Below, one piece after another: positions 48,558 to 57,705 of a stretch of 64,000 nucleotides of DNA (position 1 is its first letter; every line of letters starts with the position of its first letter). The translations under genes were made by a program, and so were the position numbers. The notes beneath the pieces are model-generated. The model did not search any database. It saw only the letters and a list, made by a program, of their open reading frames with translations, and had not been told where the DNA came from. This DNA comes from G963701675 sp963701675 (GTDB lineage Bacteria; Planctomycetota; Planctomycetia; Gemmatales; Gemmataceae). Location: NCBI GenBank assembly GCA_963701675.1, contig OY969623.1, positions 1,364,001 to 1,428,000 of the forward strand, in the 5' to 3' direction.

Positions 48558-50219
48558 TTGGGCAAACGGGATTGGTTGATCTTGAGCCTGATCGCAACGG
48601 CTTACACGCTTCTCAACAGCGTCAAGCCTTTGCAAGTCGATGACGCCGCCTACTACTACTTCGCCTCGCACATCGCCGCACACCCACTCGATCCGTACGG
48701 GTTCAATCACTTTTGGTACCAGCATCCTCAGCCAGCGATGGAGATTTTGTCGCCGCCGGCACTGCCGTATTGGTGGGCGGCAGGTATTGCACTGTTCGGC
48801 GACCACCCGCTTGCTTGGAAGCTCTGGTTGTTTCCGGTCACATTGTTGTTTGTCTTCTCATTGCATTCCATTCTTAGGCGGTTCTGCCCGGGACTTGCAC
48901 TCCCCTTAACTTGCATGACCGTGTTCTCCCCCGCCTTCCTCCCGAGCCTCAATTACATGCTCGACGTCCCGGCCGTGGCACTGGGACTCGCGGCCCTACA
49001 CCTGTTTTTCCGCGCCTGCGATCTCCGGAGCGTTTGGCGTGCTGCCGTCGGCGGCGTCATTGCCGGTGTTGCCATGGAAACCAAGTACACGGCATTTTTG
49101 GTCACGGCGACCATGGCTCTCTACGCCGCCAGTGCACAGCGGCGCTCACTTTGGTCGGTTGTCGTTGCAATGTTGGCGCTGGTTGCCGCGGTCGCTGTGT
49201 TCGCTTCGTGGGAATTCTGGATCGCGTATAAGTATGGCAAATCGCATTTCTTGTTCCACCTGGCAAATAACGAACGGTCGCTTTGGGATCAAATTGCCGG
49301 CTTCACTGTTCCGCTGCTGTTGCTTCTCGGCGCCTTGATTCCAGACGTGGCGCTGCTCGGTGTGCAAGTGCTGAGCCGGCGTCGTTGGTTAGCGACGGGA
49401 ATGGCGGCAGTGGTCACCTGCGGCTTTCTCGTGATTTTCGCGGCAGGATCGCTGCCGGTCATTCCACATCCGCGGTGGCCGATTTCTCTCGAGCGTGTGC
49501 TTTACTTCGTGAGCGGCCTATGGGTGGCCGGCGTCATGTGTGCCGTGGGCCTGCGATTGTTACGGCGCAGCGGCGACGGCTCTCGAGACAGCGTTGCTTG
49601 GTTTTTGCTGCTCTGGCTTGGCTTGGAGGTGGTCGGCTATTTCATCATGACACCGTTCGCCGCCGTGCGCCGAGTCCTCGTCATCGTCGTGGTCGCGACG
49701 ATACTCGTCGGACGATTAGCCGCTCTTTCCCATCCATCCGCAAGAATGAAAGTCTTTGTGTGGCTTTTTGCAATCTTCCAAATGATCGCCGGCCTTGCGT
49801 TCTACGCCGTCGATTTACAGGATGCTTTCGCGGCGAAAAATGCGGCGGAAGATTCCGCGTTCTACATTCGCCAACGCGATCCAAACGCGACTATCCATTT
49901 CACGGGACACTGGGGTTTTCAGTTCTATGGCGAACGCGCCGGCATGATTCCCGTCTACCCCGACGACGCCGCTCGACCGTTGCGGCAGGGAGACTGGTTG
50001 GTAGTTCCGTTTGAGCCGTACGAGCAGCAGCGAATTCGAATCGACCCGTCGGTGTTGGCGCTGGAGTTTCATCTGGCGTTGGAGGACGTGATTCGGCTTC
50101 GCACGGTGCGCTGTTTCTACGGCACCTCGAGCGGCGCCCCCTTGGAACACCTTGCGGGGCCGCGAATGGCTGTCGATGTCTACCGTGTGACAGCCGACTT
50201 TGTTCCGCGCTCGCGATAA
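48558..50219 (+). CDS. Glycosyltransferase-39-like multi-pass membrane protein
   Basis: 553 residues. The start is TTG 48558, supported by GGAGG (48547-48551) six bases away. It has about ten to twelve transmembrane segments (ALPYWWAAGIALFG, LWLFPVTLLFVFSLHSIL, VVVAMLALVAAVAVFASWEFW). The first extracytoplasmic loop has the pair of acidic residues (VDDAAYYY) typical of PMT/ArnT-type GT-C enzymes. A polyprenyl-linked sugar donor is likely but the acceptor is unknown. It is divergent from the lipB-like gene. Confidence 0.8.
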   Translation: MGKRDWLILSLIATAYTLLNSVKPLQVDDAAYYYFASHIAAHPLDPYGFNHFWYQHPQPAMEILSPPALPYWWAAGIALFGDHPLAWKLWLFPVTLLFVFSLHSILRRFCPGLALPLTCMTVFSPAFLPSLNYMLDVPAVALGLAALHLFFRACDLRSVWRAAVGGVIAGVAMETKYTAFLVTATMALYAASAQRRSLWSVVVAMLALVAAVAVFASWEFWIAYKYGKSHFLFHLANNERSLWDQIAGFTVPLLLLLGALIPDVALLGVQVLSRRRWLATGMAAVVTCGFLVIFAAGSLPVIPHPRWPISLERVLYFVSGLWVAGVMCAVGLRLLRRSGDGSRDSVAWFLLLWLGLEVVGYFIMTPFAAVRRVLVIVVVATILVGRLAALSHPSARMKVFVWLFAIFQMIAGLAFYAVDLQDAFAAKNAAEDSAFYIRQRDPNATIHFTGHWGFQFYGERAGMIPVYPDDAARPLRQGDWLVVPFEPYEQQRIRIDPSVLALEFHLALEDVIRLRTVRCFYGTSSGAPLEHLAGPRMAVDVYRVTADFVPRSR

Positions 50220-50449
50220 AGAAGGCACATTCAGATCGTTCGCCAAAAACGACAAAGGCCGATTGCGGGCTCCGCCGCGGTATGCCATGATAAATTACAC
50301 GCGCAGTTCCTCTCATGCGGCGCTTAACACCTGAACCGTTGTCGGAACCCGCGCGTTTGGCAATCGGTAATAAACGGTCTGACTCGGTGTGCTTCGTTGA
50401 CCGAATACTAGAACCGAGTACCTATCGTCTCGCCGTCGAGGTATCATCC

Positions 50450-52300
50450 ATGCTCCGCAACCGGAATATCGGCTTGCTCGCGTCGTTAGCGATCGCAGTC
50501 GTGGTCTCCACTTTCGTCAAGGCAGACACGGACGTGGGTCCGGATAATCCTGTTGAGAACCTGCGCAAAATCCTCCGCACCCCGGTCGAGGATGCCCGTG
50601 ATCTCCGAGATCGCGAAGAGCAGTTGGCCAAGGTGATCGCTACACTCCGCACGGTGCAGGATCTCGAAAGAGCGTTGGCCTTAGGCGCCTGGCTTGACCA
50701 GGATCCGGACCTGCAACTGGCGGCCGTCGATGCGAAGGCACGCGAAGAGATCGTAAAGCGGTTCATCACGGATTTGCGTACAGCTATGGATAGGCCCGAA
50801 ACTCAGCTGGCCGCCGTGAACATCATCGCCGACTTGGGCCCCGATCTTCGCGAAACGGGCGAAACCGTGGTAGTGAAACGAGGCGTCATGCGTCGCCTTG
50901 CCCCGGAAGTGGCCAGGCTTGCTGAGGCAGGCGCCGGCGAAGTACGCATCGGCGCCGCACGGGCGCTCGGCAACATCGATCCTCCGGCCGAATTCGCCGC
51001 CCCCGCGCTCGGCAGTCTATTGGCCGCGTCCGATCTCGCCGTTCGTCGTGGCGGAGCGGCCGGCATCAAAAACGCCATCCAACAAGCTCAAAAGCTGCTT
51101 CCCACGTCGGGTCGAGGCGCAGCCGGCGGCGTTGCGACGACGTGGTTGGACACTCTGCGGCTCTGCGCTGCCCTGGTACCGAAAGCAGCGTCCGGCGTCA
51201 CGGATTCGGACGTGACGGTACGACGAGACTGCTCCGAAGCCCTCCGGATTTCGGCGCACTTGCTCTACGATTATCTTTTCAAGCCATTGGCCGCGGCGAA
51301 AATCCCGATGATGGATACTCAGGGTGGCGCTCAGCCTCGAGCGGTAGAGCCGGGCCGACCCGTCGATCCGGGTCGAAGGGATGACGAAACCGAACAAGCC
51401 GCGATGGTGTCGCTCGCCAGAGCATTTGTGCAGCAGGCGCCGGCCATTAATCGAATGCTCGCGGATTCGGATGCTTCGGTGCGCCTACTCGGCCGGCGAG
51501 TCCTCGAAGACCTGGCGGATGCGCGCCGCCGATTGATGGCGCCCGGTTTGGCGCCGGAGCTTCCGCCACGACGCGACACGCTGCCGCCTCCCGGCACTCC
51601 GGATGTAAAGCGCACCAGCTACAACGCAAACGATGGCATCGAACCTCAACAATCGCCGTCGCCGCAAGCGAATGAAGCCGTGCGAAAAGGTCTTTCCGAA
51701 GTCCTCGAAAACCTGGCTGCAGGCATCAACGATCCCGATGTGGAAGTTCGGCGGGCAACGGTCGGCGTCCTGGAACTCATGGGAAGCGATGCAGCGCCCG
51801 CAAACCCCGCGCTGATCCAAGCCGTTGGAGATTCCGATCGGTTCGTGCGTTGGATCGCCGGGCGAGCCCTCGGCCGCACTCGCCCCGCTGACGAGGCAGC
51901 GATCGCCGCCCTTGCCGGCTTGCTTCAGGATCCAGACCTGGATGTTCGCCAAGTGGGCGCCTTGGCACTAGAACGCTACGGCTCCCGAGCGCGGAGCGCT
52001 GTGCCTTCCCTCGGGAGAGCGGTGGAATCCGGCGATCCCGAGGCCCGCATTGCCGCCCTTCGCGCATTGCAGTCTATGGGCAGCGACGCGCTTCCAGCCG
52101 TGCCATCGGTGGTGGTGGCGCTTTCGGCAAACAACTCTCGCGTCCGTCAAGGCGCCGCAAGAACCCTTGGCCGATTTGGCCCCGGCGCACGAAGTGCCGA
52201 GCCGGCTTTGCGTGCGGCGCTACTTGATAACGACGCCGATGTTCGTGCCGCCGCCGGTGAAGCGCTCCTGAGTGTACTTCAACCGGATGCCGGAAGGTAA
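50450..52300 (+). CDS. Exported HEAT-repeat protein
   Basis: 616 residues. ATG 50450 has GAGG about eight bases upstream and opens a signal peptide (RNIGLLASLAIAVVVSTFV). It is mostly HEAT repeats: AAVNIIADLGPDLRETG, EVRIGAARALGNIDPPAEFA, VRQVGALALERYGSRAR, ARIAALRALQSMGSDALPAV and VRAAAGEALLSVL. A Pro-rich linker near residues 345-430 divides two repeat blocks. It is probably a periplasmic scaffold, as are many planctomycete HEAT proteins. Confidence 0.85.
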   Translation: MLRNRNIGLLASLAIAVVVSTFVKADTDVGPDNPVENLRKILRTPVEDARDLRDREEQLAKVIATLRTVQDLERALALGAWLDQDPDLQLAAVDAKAREEIVKRFITDLRTAMDRPETQLAAVNIIADLGPDLRETGETVVVKRGVMRRLAPEVARLAEAGAGEVRIGAARALGNIDPPAEFAAPALGSLLAASDLAVRRGGAAGIKNAIQQAQKLLPTSGRGAAGGVATTWLDTLRLCAALVPKAASGVTDSDVTVRRDCSEALRISAHLLYDYLFKPLAAAKIPMMDTQGGAQPRAVEPGRPVDPGRRDDETEQAAMVSLARAFVQQAPAINRMLADSDASVRLLGRRVLEDLADARRRLMAPGLAPELPPRRDTLPPPGTPDVKRTSYNANDGIEPQQSPSPQANEAVRKGLSEVLENLAAGINDPDVEVRRATVGVLELMGSDAAPANPALIQAVGDSDRFVRWIAGRALGRTRPADEAAIAALAGLLQDPDLDVRQVGALALERYGSRARSAVPSLGRAVESGDPEARIAALRALQSMGSDALPAVPSVVVALSANNSRVRQGAARTLGRFGPGARSAEPALRAALLDNDADVRAAAGEALLSVLQPDAGR

Positions 52301-52333
52301 GACAGCATATGCAATAGGCGGCATGTGCAGTCG

Positions 52334-54751
52334 CTAGCGATCGAATTCCAGCCTCGCGCAAAACACTCGTTGGCGATCACCGCGCTGGTAGACATCTTCC
52401 AAGAGTGTCTTCAAAGAAGCCTGCACACGCAGGTTGTTCAGCCGCGGTTCACCGTTGATCCGGACCGAGACCGGCTTGCTGAAGTCGATCATTTCCTTCG
52501 TTAACCAAACGGTGAGCCTCTTGAAGTTTCGCGAGTTGATTTGAATCGTGTTCTCGTGAATTCGCGCGTAAACGGTCCCGCCGAGAACGCCGTTTCGCCA
52601 TGACCGCCCGTCAACCGATTGATTGGGCAACAATCCTTCACTGGAAATCCAATAAAAGCGATTATCGCTGTCACGAAGCGACAGGAACTCCCGATTGAGC
52701 GATCCACCCAACCTGCCTAATTCCGGGAACGCCGTGGCACGCTTGAACTGATCTTTCTTCCGGTCCATCCAGTCAAATAGATTGGGAAACTCTCCGGGAA
52801 ACCATTCGACGCCGCGGCCCTTGTATTGGACGTAAATGCCAGGGAAGCCGAGCGGCACCCACTTCTTGAACAGCTCTTGGTTGGCCTTGGCCGCCTCGCC
52901 GGAGAACGTGCCGTCCACCACGTAGAAGGGAAGGTATTGGGCATTCGCCCAGTACCGGAATGCGTGTTTATAGGGCGCCGCGGCCATGGGCATGACTCCG
53001 GCAAACAAGTCGGGGTGTGACAGCCCGACGTCAAACGCCATCTTCCCACCTTCACCCGCGCCAAAGAGAAACACGCGATCCGAATCGACTTGGAAATGCC
53101 GGCGAAGATCGACGACGACGTCGACGACGCGTTCGTTTTCTTCTTGGGTGTGTTCATACGTGTTTCCCCATGCTTCCCAGTCGGGAGCGGCGACAATGTA
53201 ACCGTGCCGTGCCGCCAGTCCGCTCACTCGTTTCACCATGTCAGCCGCGTTGTCCCCGCCGCCGCCATGCAATACGATGAGTACAGGGTATGCGCGTCCG
53301 TGGCGATATTCAGGCGGCAATTGCACGACATAGTCCACGGCTTTGCGTGCGGAACCTGGAACCTCGGTCTTTCGGCGGAGCGGTTCGGCGCCGATTTCGG
53401 TTTCCGGTTTCGTCGGCGGCAGATAACGGAGCATCTGTGCGGCTTCATCGACGCCGAGCGGATCGGTGCGGGTATTCTGAAACTCTTTCAACTTGCGCTC
53501 CCGTTCGCTGACGTTTTCAGTACGCAAATAGTCCAGAACGAACGTTCGCGCTTTCCACAGGCGTTCCGCGGAATCCACCTTCGCTTCCGCCGCGTCCTTT
53601 CCTAAAAGCCAACCCGTGACTGCCAAGGCCAAGAGTTCCGCGGGGTCTGTGCCGGCTTTCTCACCGTTACCGGCGTTCTTGCCTTCACGTTCCGTTTGCT
53701 GTGCCTGGGTCAGAAACGCGTCGAGACGTGAGACGCTCTCGTGATTGAGGTCTTCCATGATCATCGCCACGGCTTCGGAAAGCCATGGACGCCGTTCAGA
53801 TGCGGCTTTATGGGGAAGTTCCTTCAGAAGATTCCGGGCACGCGTCAGTTTCTCATTCGTAGTCTCGTATTGGGCACGTAGGTTGCGCACCGAAGCGAGC
53901 AACCTGTCGTCGACTCCGGCTCGGGGGATCTTTGCCAGGTACTCCTCCGCCCAACGGTGCCGCCCGGCTTGTTGTGCCTTCTCGATTTCGTCGAACAATT
54001 GAATCGAACGAAGCTTCAGCAATGTCTCGCGCGTCTTGGCGACAGTCTCTTTCTGATCGGGCAAGTCTTTTTCGATGCCGGCTAGTTCTCCATCGGCGAG
54101 GTCATACCATCCCGCCTGGACGAAAAAATGATACACCTGCCAGCGCCATGCCGTATCTTCCTTGAGATTTTTCGACTTCTTCTCCGGATAACTGAACAAT
54201 AATGAGCGGACGGTGCTGCGATCCAATTCGTTGATCGAATAGAACGAGCTCCAGTTATACTTACGGCCATCGACGTGCGCATACTGCGGCGTCAACACCA
54301 CGAGGCGCTGCTCGACATCGAGTGCCCCGCTTTTGCCGCGGCCGAAGTCGACGCGCATCTTGAGCGTGCGCGACCAATCCCCTGCCCAATCCGTGGTGTT
54401 GAAAACCTGGTGAATCGGATACATCGGCGGGCCCACTCGTCCGAGCCCACGGTCCAGTTTGATTGTCTCATTCTCCGGAATCAGTTCTTTATCCACCACG
54501 CCCTCGGGCGGCACCTGATGATGGCTGAAGGATATCCACCGTGCGTCCGAGTCGAGAATGTAGATGCCTTGCTTCAGGAACACTCCCTCACCGGTTACCG
54601 GATCGGCAATGATGTTGCCCGGCTCTTTGATCCGGCCGTGAATGGTGAAACCATCTTTGAAAATGAGGATGTGTGCGTTGGAGCAAGTGGTGAGGATCAA
54701 AAGCATGGCCAGGACAACCCCGGCTCGCTGAACGAAACACAGTATTCGCAT
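52334..54751 (-). CDS. Large exported protein with esterase-like fold lacking the nucleophile Ser
   Basis: 805 residues from 54751, opening a signal with lipobox-like TTC (LLILTTCSNA). The first 450 residues hold a beta-rich part (FTIHGRIKEPGNI) and helical repeats. Residues about 500-680 form an alpha/beta-hydrolase-like domain: YPVLIVLHGGGGDNAADMVK, IVAAPDWEAWGNTYEHTQEE, and, at the nucleophile elbow, DRVFLFGAGEGGKMAFDVG. Esterases have G-x-S-x-G there; this protein has G-A-G-E-G, so Gly replaces Ser. A catalytic role is doubtful. The C-terminal part has INSRNFKRLTVWLTKEM, a strand-rich extension. Function unknown. Confidence 0.78.
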   Translation of the reverse strand: MRILCFVQRAGVVLAMLLILTTCSNAHILIFKDGFTIHGRIKEPGNIIADPVTGEGVFLKQGIYILDSDARWISFSHHQVPPEGVVDKELIPENETIKLDRGLGRVGPPMYPIHQVFNTTDWAGDWSRTLKMRVDFGRGKSGALDVEQRLVVLTPQYAHVDGRKYNWSSFYSINELDRSTVRSLLFSYPEKKSKNLKEDTAWRWQVYHFFVQAGWYDLADGELAGIEKDLPDQKETVAKTRETLLKLRSIQLFDEIEKAQQAGRHRWAEEYLAKIPRAGVDDRLLASVRNLRAQYETTNEKLTRARNLLKELPHKAASERRPWLSEAVAMIMEDLNHESVSRLDAFLTQAQQTEREGKNAGNGEKAGTDPAELLALAVTGWLLGKDAAEAKVDSAERLWKARTFVLDYLRTENVSERERKLKEFQNTRTDPLGVDEAAQMLRYLPPTKPETEIGAEPLRRKTEVPGSARKAVDYVVQLPPEYRHGRAYPVLIVLHGGGGDNAADMVKRVSGLAARHGYIVAAPDWEAWGNTYEHTQEENERVVDVVVDLRRHFQVDSDRVFLFGAGEGGKMAFDVGLSHPDLFAGVMPMAAAPYKHAFRYWANAQYLPFYVVDGTFSGEAAKANQELFKKWVPLGFPGIYVQYKGRGVEWFPGEFPNLFDWMDRKKDQFKRATAFPELGRLGGSLNREFLSLRDSDNRFYWISSEGLLPNQSVDGRSWRNGVLGGTVYARIHENTIQINSRNFKRLTVWLTKEMIDFSKPVSVRINGEPRLNNLRVQASLKTLLEDVYQRGDRQRVFCARLEFDR

Positions 54752-54771
54752 TTCGGATACCTGGGCGGAGG

Positions 54772-55047
54772 TCAGGTTCCACGTTTCTTTGGAATGCCGT
54801 TGTGGGGACGTCCTAATTTGTTCACGACCCATGTGTGGACCAACTCTTCAGGGGAAACGCCCTTGGTACGCGCAATTCGCTCGACCGCTGCGACTTCCCG
54901 CGGTTCCAGACGCACCTTGATCGCCGTGCCCCGCACGAAGACCGGCTCGGGGACCTCTTCCAGTTCGTCTTCAAAGTCGGCCAAGTCGTGGCTATCCCAA
55001 AACTCCGCCAGTTTCTTGATGGAGTCGGTTTTTGGCAGTTTGCTCAT
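54772..55047 (-). CDS. CopG/BrnA-like antitoxin
   Basis: 91 residues from ATG 55047, which overlaps the stop of the truncated toxin (ATGA). The protein has the CopG-antitoxin pattern: SIKKLAEFWDSHDLADFEDE, then IKVRLEPREVAAVERIARTK and a ribbon-helix-helix-like SPEELVHTWVVNKL. It probably binds DNA and neutralises a BrnT-type toxin. Its cognate toxin gene is only a remnant here, so the antitoxin may be orphaned. An in-frame ATG at 55059 also exists. Confidence 0.78.
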   Translation of the reverse strand: MSKLPKTDSIKKLAEFWDSHDLADFEDELEEVPEPVFVRGTAIKVRLEPREVAAVERIARTKGVSPEELVHTWVVNKLGRPHNGIPKKRGT

Positions 55048-55181
55048 CGGCCTTTCCATTTTCGGTAGCGACGTTTCTCTTTAGCCGTCATCTCGCGAGC
55101 CGTCACGGGAAACCCCTTGTTGTCGGGGAACCGGATAACCACGCAGAACAAGTAACGCCCTGCACCGGCCGAACGTCCAAG
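55044..55181 (-). pseudogene. C-terminal remnant of a BrnT/DUF4258-like toxin gene
   Basis: The frame ending at the TGA 55046-55044 has no start and begins just after the stop codon (55182-55184) of the upstream antitoxin gene. Its 45 codons give RYLFCVVIRFPDNKGFPVT and AREMTAKEKRRYRKWKGR, which is the ending of BrnT/DUF4258-type toxins (strand plus ARxMTxxEKRRYR). The bulk of the toxin, including the catalytic core, is missing. Insertion or rearrangement by the adjacent module is a likely cause. Confidence 0.65.
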
Positions 55182-55436
55182 CTACCTGCTAGCCCCCGGA
55201 GCAAACGGTTTGCGCTGGGCCCCCTTTGACTTCTCTACTAATGCTTGGAATTTCGGATTGGACGCCAGCAACTCGTCCATCAACGTGTCGTCTTCCTGGG
55301 GCTCCAGTGTCTGGATTGCCAAGAGCCGTTGATCCGGCAATTCGACGACAACAGTTTCGCCCGACTCAGCGCATTCATTCAGCGTCCTTTTTAGGTCCGT
55401 TTCCAGGTGGCTCAACGGGATTGTCTTGATGCCCAA
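55182..55436 (-). CDS. Small antitoxin-like protein of a toxin-antitoxin pair
   Basis: 84 residues. The start is TTG 55436, supported by AAGGAGG about six bases upstream. The N-terminus (IPLSHLETDLKRTLNECAES, then GETVVVELPDQRLLAIQTL) resembles Phd/YefM-type antitoxins. It is encoded after, and overlapping by 62 bases, the RelE-like toxin gene, in another frame. It probably represses the operon and binds the toxin. The family assignment rests on context and fold pattern. Confidence 0.7.
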   Translation of the reverse strand: MGIKTIPLSHLETDLKRTLNECAESGETVVVELPDQRLLAIQTLEPQEDDTLMDELLASNPKFQALVEKSKGAQRKPFAPGASR

Positions 55437-55719
55437 GAAACTCCTCCTTTTCCACGATCAATTTGTTGCCCACTTTACGGCCGACGATCAGAATGACGAT
55501 CTCGTTTCCCTCCACATTATACAGCGCTCGAAGGTCGCCCGCTCGCAGCTCAAACTCAGCGAGAGGGTTTGGACGCAGACGCTTGATCGCTTTCGTTGGC
55601 TTGGTTGGCTCGTGCTTAAGACGGGACTGAATGGCCGCTTCCAGTAATCGCTGCTCGCGCACTGACAACGATCGATACTGACGATCAGCCTCTTCCGTGA
55701 TCGTGATGTTGAAAGGCAT
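55375..55719 (-). CDS. RelE/ParE-type toxin
   Basis: 114 residues. The RelE-like fold is shown by ITITEEADRQYRSLSVREQ, LLEAAIQSRLKHEP, and ELRAGDLRALYNVEGNEIVI followed by GRKVGNKLIVEKEEF. The family cuts mRNA on the ribosome or poisons gyrase. The last 26 residues extend beyond the usual end and overlap the antitoxin frame by 62 bases. Toxin-first order, with a long overlap, makes the two translationally linked. Confidence 0.82.
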   Translation of the reverse strand: MPFNITITEEADRQYRSLSVREQRLLEAAIQSRLKHEPTKPTKAIKRLRPNPLAEFELRAGDLRALYNVEGNEIVILIVGRKVGNKLIVEKEEFLGHQDNPVEPPGNGPKKDAE

Positions 55720-55830
55720 GTAGACCTCTCACAGATTCAGCAGGTGTATGTAGATCATCGTCGTCTACGAACTCGCATGACCAGTACTCGCATGTCGGAC
55801 TCGCTTACGCAGGAATATTTCTCCATTGTC

Positions 55831-55908
55831 GCCGTCTGGTACCCCTGGTCAATAAGAGTTGCAACACGACGCAGCTTGCGCAACAATTGTCTTTAGTCGA
55901 TGCGACGT
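55831..55908 (+). repeat. Direct repeat, left copy (flanks the two-gene cassette)
   Basis: This 78-base segment recurs at 57706-57784 in the same orientation with four substitutions and one indel (about 94 percent identity). The pair encloses 56007-57633. Internally there is a short GTTGC...GCAAC inverted part. Nothing else in the spacer 55720-56047 is coding. Confidence 0.95.
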
Positions 55909-56047
55909 CGCTCGGCCGCGTTGTGCTTCAACTGGCTATGACCAACAAGGAGCTAACGCGCCTAAGGGCCAGACAGCCAGTCCCTTAAACGAAGGAGGAG
56001 TATGATATGTTGATCAGATTTTTGGCCCCTATTGGGCGGAGTCGGCG

Positions 56048-56611
56048 GTGGACGCAGTAAGATCGGCGCTAATTACCAATCCGGCCGCGGTGCGCAACCT
56101 AGAAGCTAATTGGCAAGCGCTATTCTCAGAACTCGCTGCACTTCAAGACAGGATACGCACATCGATTTGGGCATTCGCTGATGATAAGAAGCTCAAAGGC
56201 AACGAGCTTGTTGGCTGGCTTGGAGAGGTGTACGGTAAGCTCCTTTTCGATGGATCACTTGTCGACGACCGCGAGGAGCATGACTTCATAACAAAGAACG
56301 GCTGGAAAGTTTCAGTAAAGACGCGAAAGGGCTGGAACTCCGGATGGAAGCAGAGCAGCGCGATTCCAAAAATTGAAGGCACTGATTGTCCAACCCATCT
56401 CTTGTTCGTCCATCTAAACGATGATTACTCGATTGACCGAATGTGGCTATTTGAGTGGAATCGCTTGCATGCAAATGGTCGATTCAAGTTGCATGTGGTG
56501 CGCGGTTCCCCACGATCTTTCATTTTTTTTGTCGACGATGCGCTGGACGCGGATTGTGTTATTTACGGGGGAACCCCCCAGCCAATTCCTACCGGCAATC
56601 AGTCCGGCTGA
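56048..56611 (+). CDS. PD-(D/E)XK-like protein (cassette gene 1)
   Basis: 187 residues from GTG 56048. GNELVGWLGEVYGKLLFDGS, HDFITKNGWKVSVKTRKG and HLLFVHLNDDYSIDRMWLFE give the order Glu60, Asp79 and Lys91 (SVK at 89-91) of a PD-(D/E)XK nuclease fold, although Ser stands where D or E is usual before X-K. No further domain is recognised. ATG 56007 with GGAGG eight bases away lies upstream; an indel after it would add FGPYWAESAV-type residues to the N-terminus. Composition is more AT-rich than surrounding genes. It may cut or bind DNA and, with the next gene, act in defence; this is inference. Confidence 0.55.
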   Translation: MDAVRSALITNPAAVRNLEANWQALFSELAALQDRIRTSIWAFADDKKLKGNELVGWLGEVYGKLLFDGSLVDDREEHDFITKNGWKVSVKTRKGWNSGWKQSSAIPKIEGTDCPTHLLFVHLNDDYSIDRMWLFEWNRLHANGRFKLHVVRGSPRSFIFFVDDALDADCVIYGGTPQPIPTGNQSG

Positions 56612-56700
56612 AGGAGAGCGAACGCCACAGCCTCAACCTCGCGCACTCTCAAAAAACCGTAGGCTCAACGTTCCCAATACCTCACTGCCGTCCAAGAATC

Positions 56701-57633
56701 ATGACGAAGCTAACTGAACTCAGACGGCCAATAGTCGAATTACGAAACCGACTCATTGAACAGGTCGCATCCGACCCGCAATGCGCTAACCTCTCGCCGC
56801 CTAGGAGGCGCTACTTGCGTCCAATTATCACCGACACCGCTGGTTACTGGGCCGGAGTCGGAAGCCTCGGACGCAGCATCTCCGTCGAATTCTGGCTCGA
56901 CCATTTCTCGGGCTTACCGTCACCCAAAGCCTGGTTTGGAATCAGCTGTCGCTCTCCACAAATCCTTGCTCGACTTCTTAAGCTTCCTCCCCTAGCCCAC
57001 CTCCGAACGAGACTTATTGAACGGTCCAGCCGAAACGTTACTTGGGAGGAACCGTACCGGTTCAAACAACCGCTTCGTTCTCAAGAATTCGACGTGTTGG
57101 TACAAGAACATTATCGCGGCGAACGCGACTTCCTGGGAGCGTACCTGAATTACTCCTGGCCCTTCTCCGGCAAATCACAAAACGCAATCGTCCGAGATTC
57201 CACAAATCTGTCTGCTGCTTTTTGTGCCGCCTTCGAAATGTTGGCGGGCGAACGGTCAATCCGAACACCGGGACCATGGGCCAGGCCGGACCCGCGAACC
57301 GAGAAAGCCGCAGTCCGTCACGTTCGACGGTACCTTCGCAAGCTCGGCTATTACGTTCGTTCACGTGAGAGCGAAATATGCGGTTATGACCTTCACGCTG
57401 AAGGGCCTTCGGACGAGTTGCACGTCGAAGTTAAAGGATGTAAAGGAACGGACGCGCACTTTTTTATCTCACGTACCGAGCGTGACACAGCTGCCTCAGA
57501 CAAACAATGGAGACTGGCCTTAGTAACGAATGCACTGGACCATCCACAAAAACCCCATCTACTGACTGGCAAGCAGATGTTACATGCCTTCTCACTAGAA
57601 CCTCTCCAGTGGGAAGCCATTTATCGCTCATAG
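56701..57633 (+). CDS. DUF3883 domain protein (cassette gene 2)
   Basis: 310 residues from ATG 56701. The first 195 residues have no motif I recognise (VEFWLDHFSGLPSPKAWFGI, EEPYRFKQPLRSQEFDVLV). The C-terminus (about 200-310) is DUF3883-like: HVRRYLRKLGYYVRSRESE, GYDLHAEGPSDELHVEVKGC, then HFFISRTERDTAASDKQWRL. D230, E243 and K245 (VEVK) match a PD-(D/E)XK active site. DUF3883 is often seen in restriction or other defence proteins. It begins 90 bases after gene 1 and both lie inside the direct repeats. Codon use is AT-richer than in the flanking genes. Confidence 0.7.
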   Translation: MTKLTELRRPIVELRNRLIEQVASDPQCANLSPPRRRYLRPIITDTAGYWAGVGSLGRSISVEFWLDHFSGLPSPKAWFGISCRSPQILARLLKLPPLAHLRTRLIERSSRNVTWEEPYRFKQPLRSQEFDVLVQEHYRGERDFLGAYLNYSWPFSGKSQNAIVRDSTNLSAAFCAAFEMLAGERSIRTPGPWARPDPRTEKAAVRHVRRYLRKLGYYVRSRESEICGYDLHAEGPSDELHVEVKGCKGTDAHFFISRTERDTAASDKQWRLALVTNALDHPQKPHLLTGKQMLHAFSLEPLQWEAIYRS

Positions 57634-57705
57634 CACTTTGGTATTTGAACGAGGAGCAGTCGCGAACACCGCCTAAGGACTTCAAACTCGCCACTTTGTG
57701 CGAAC

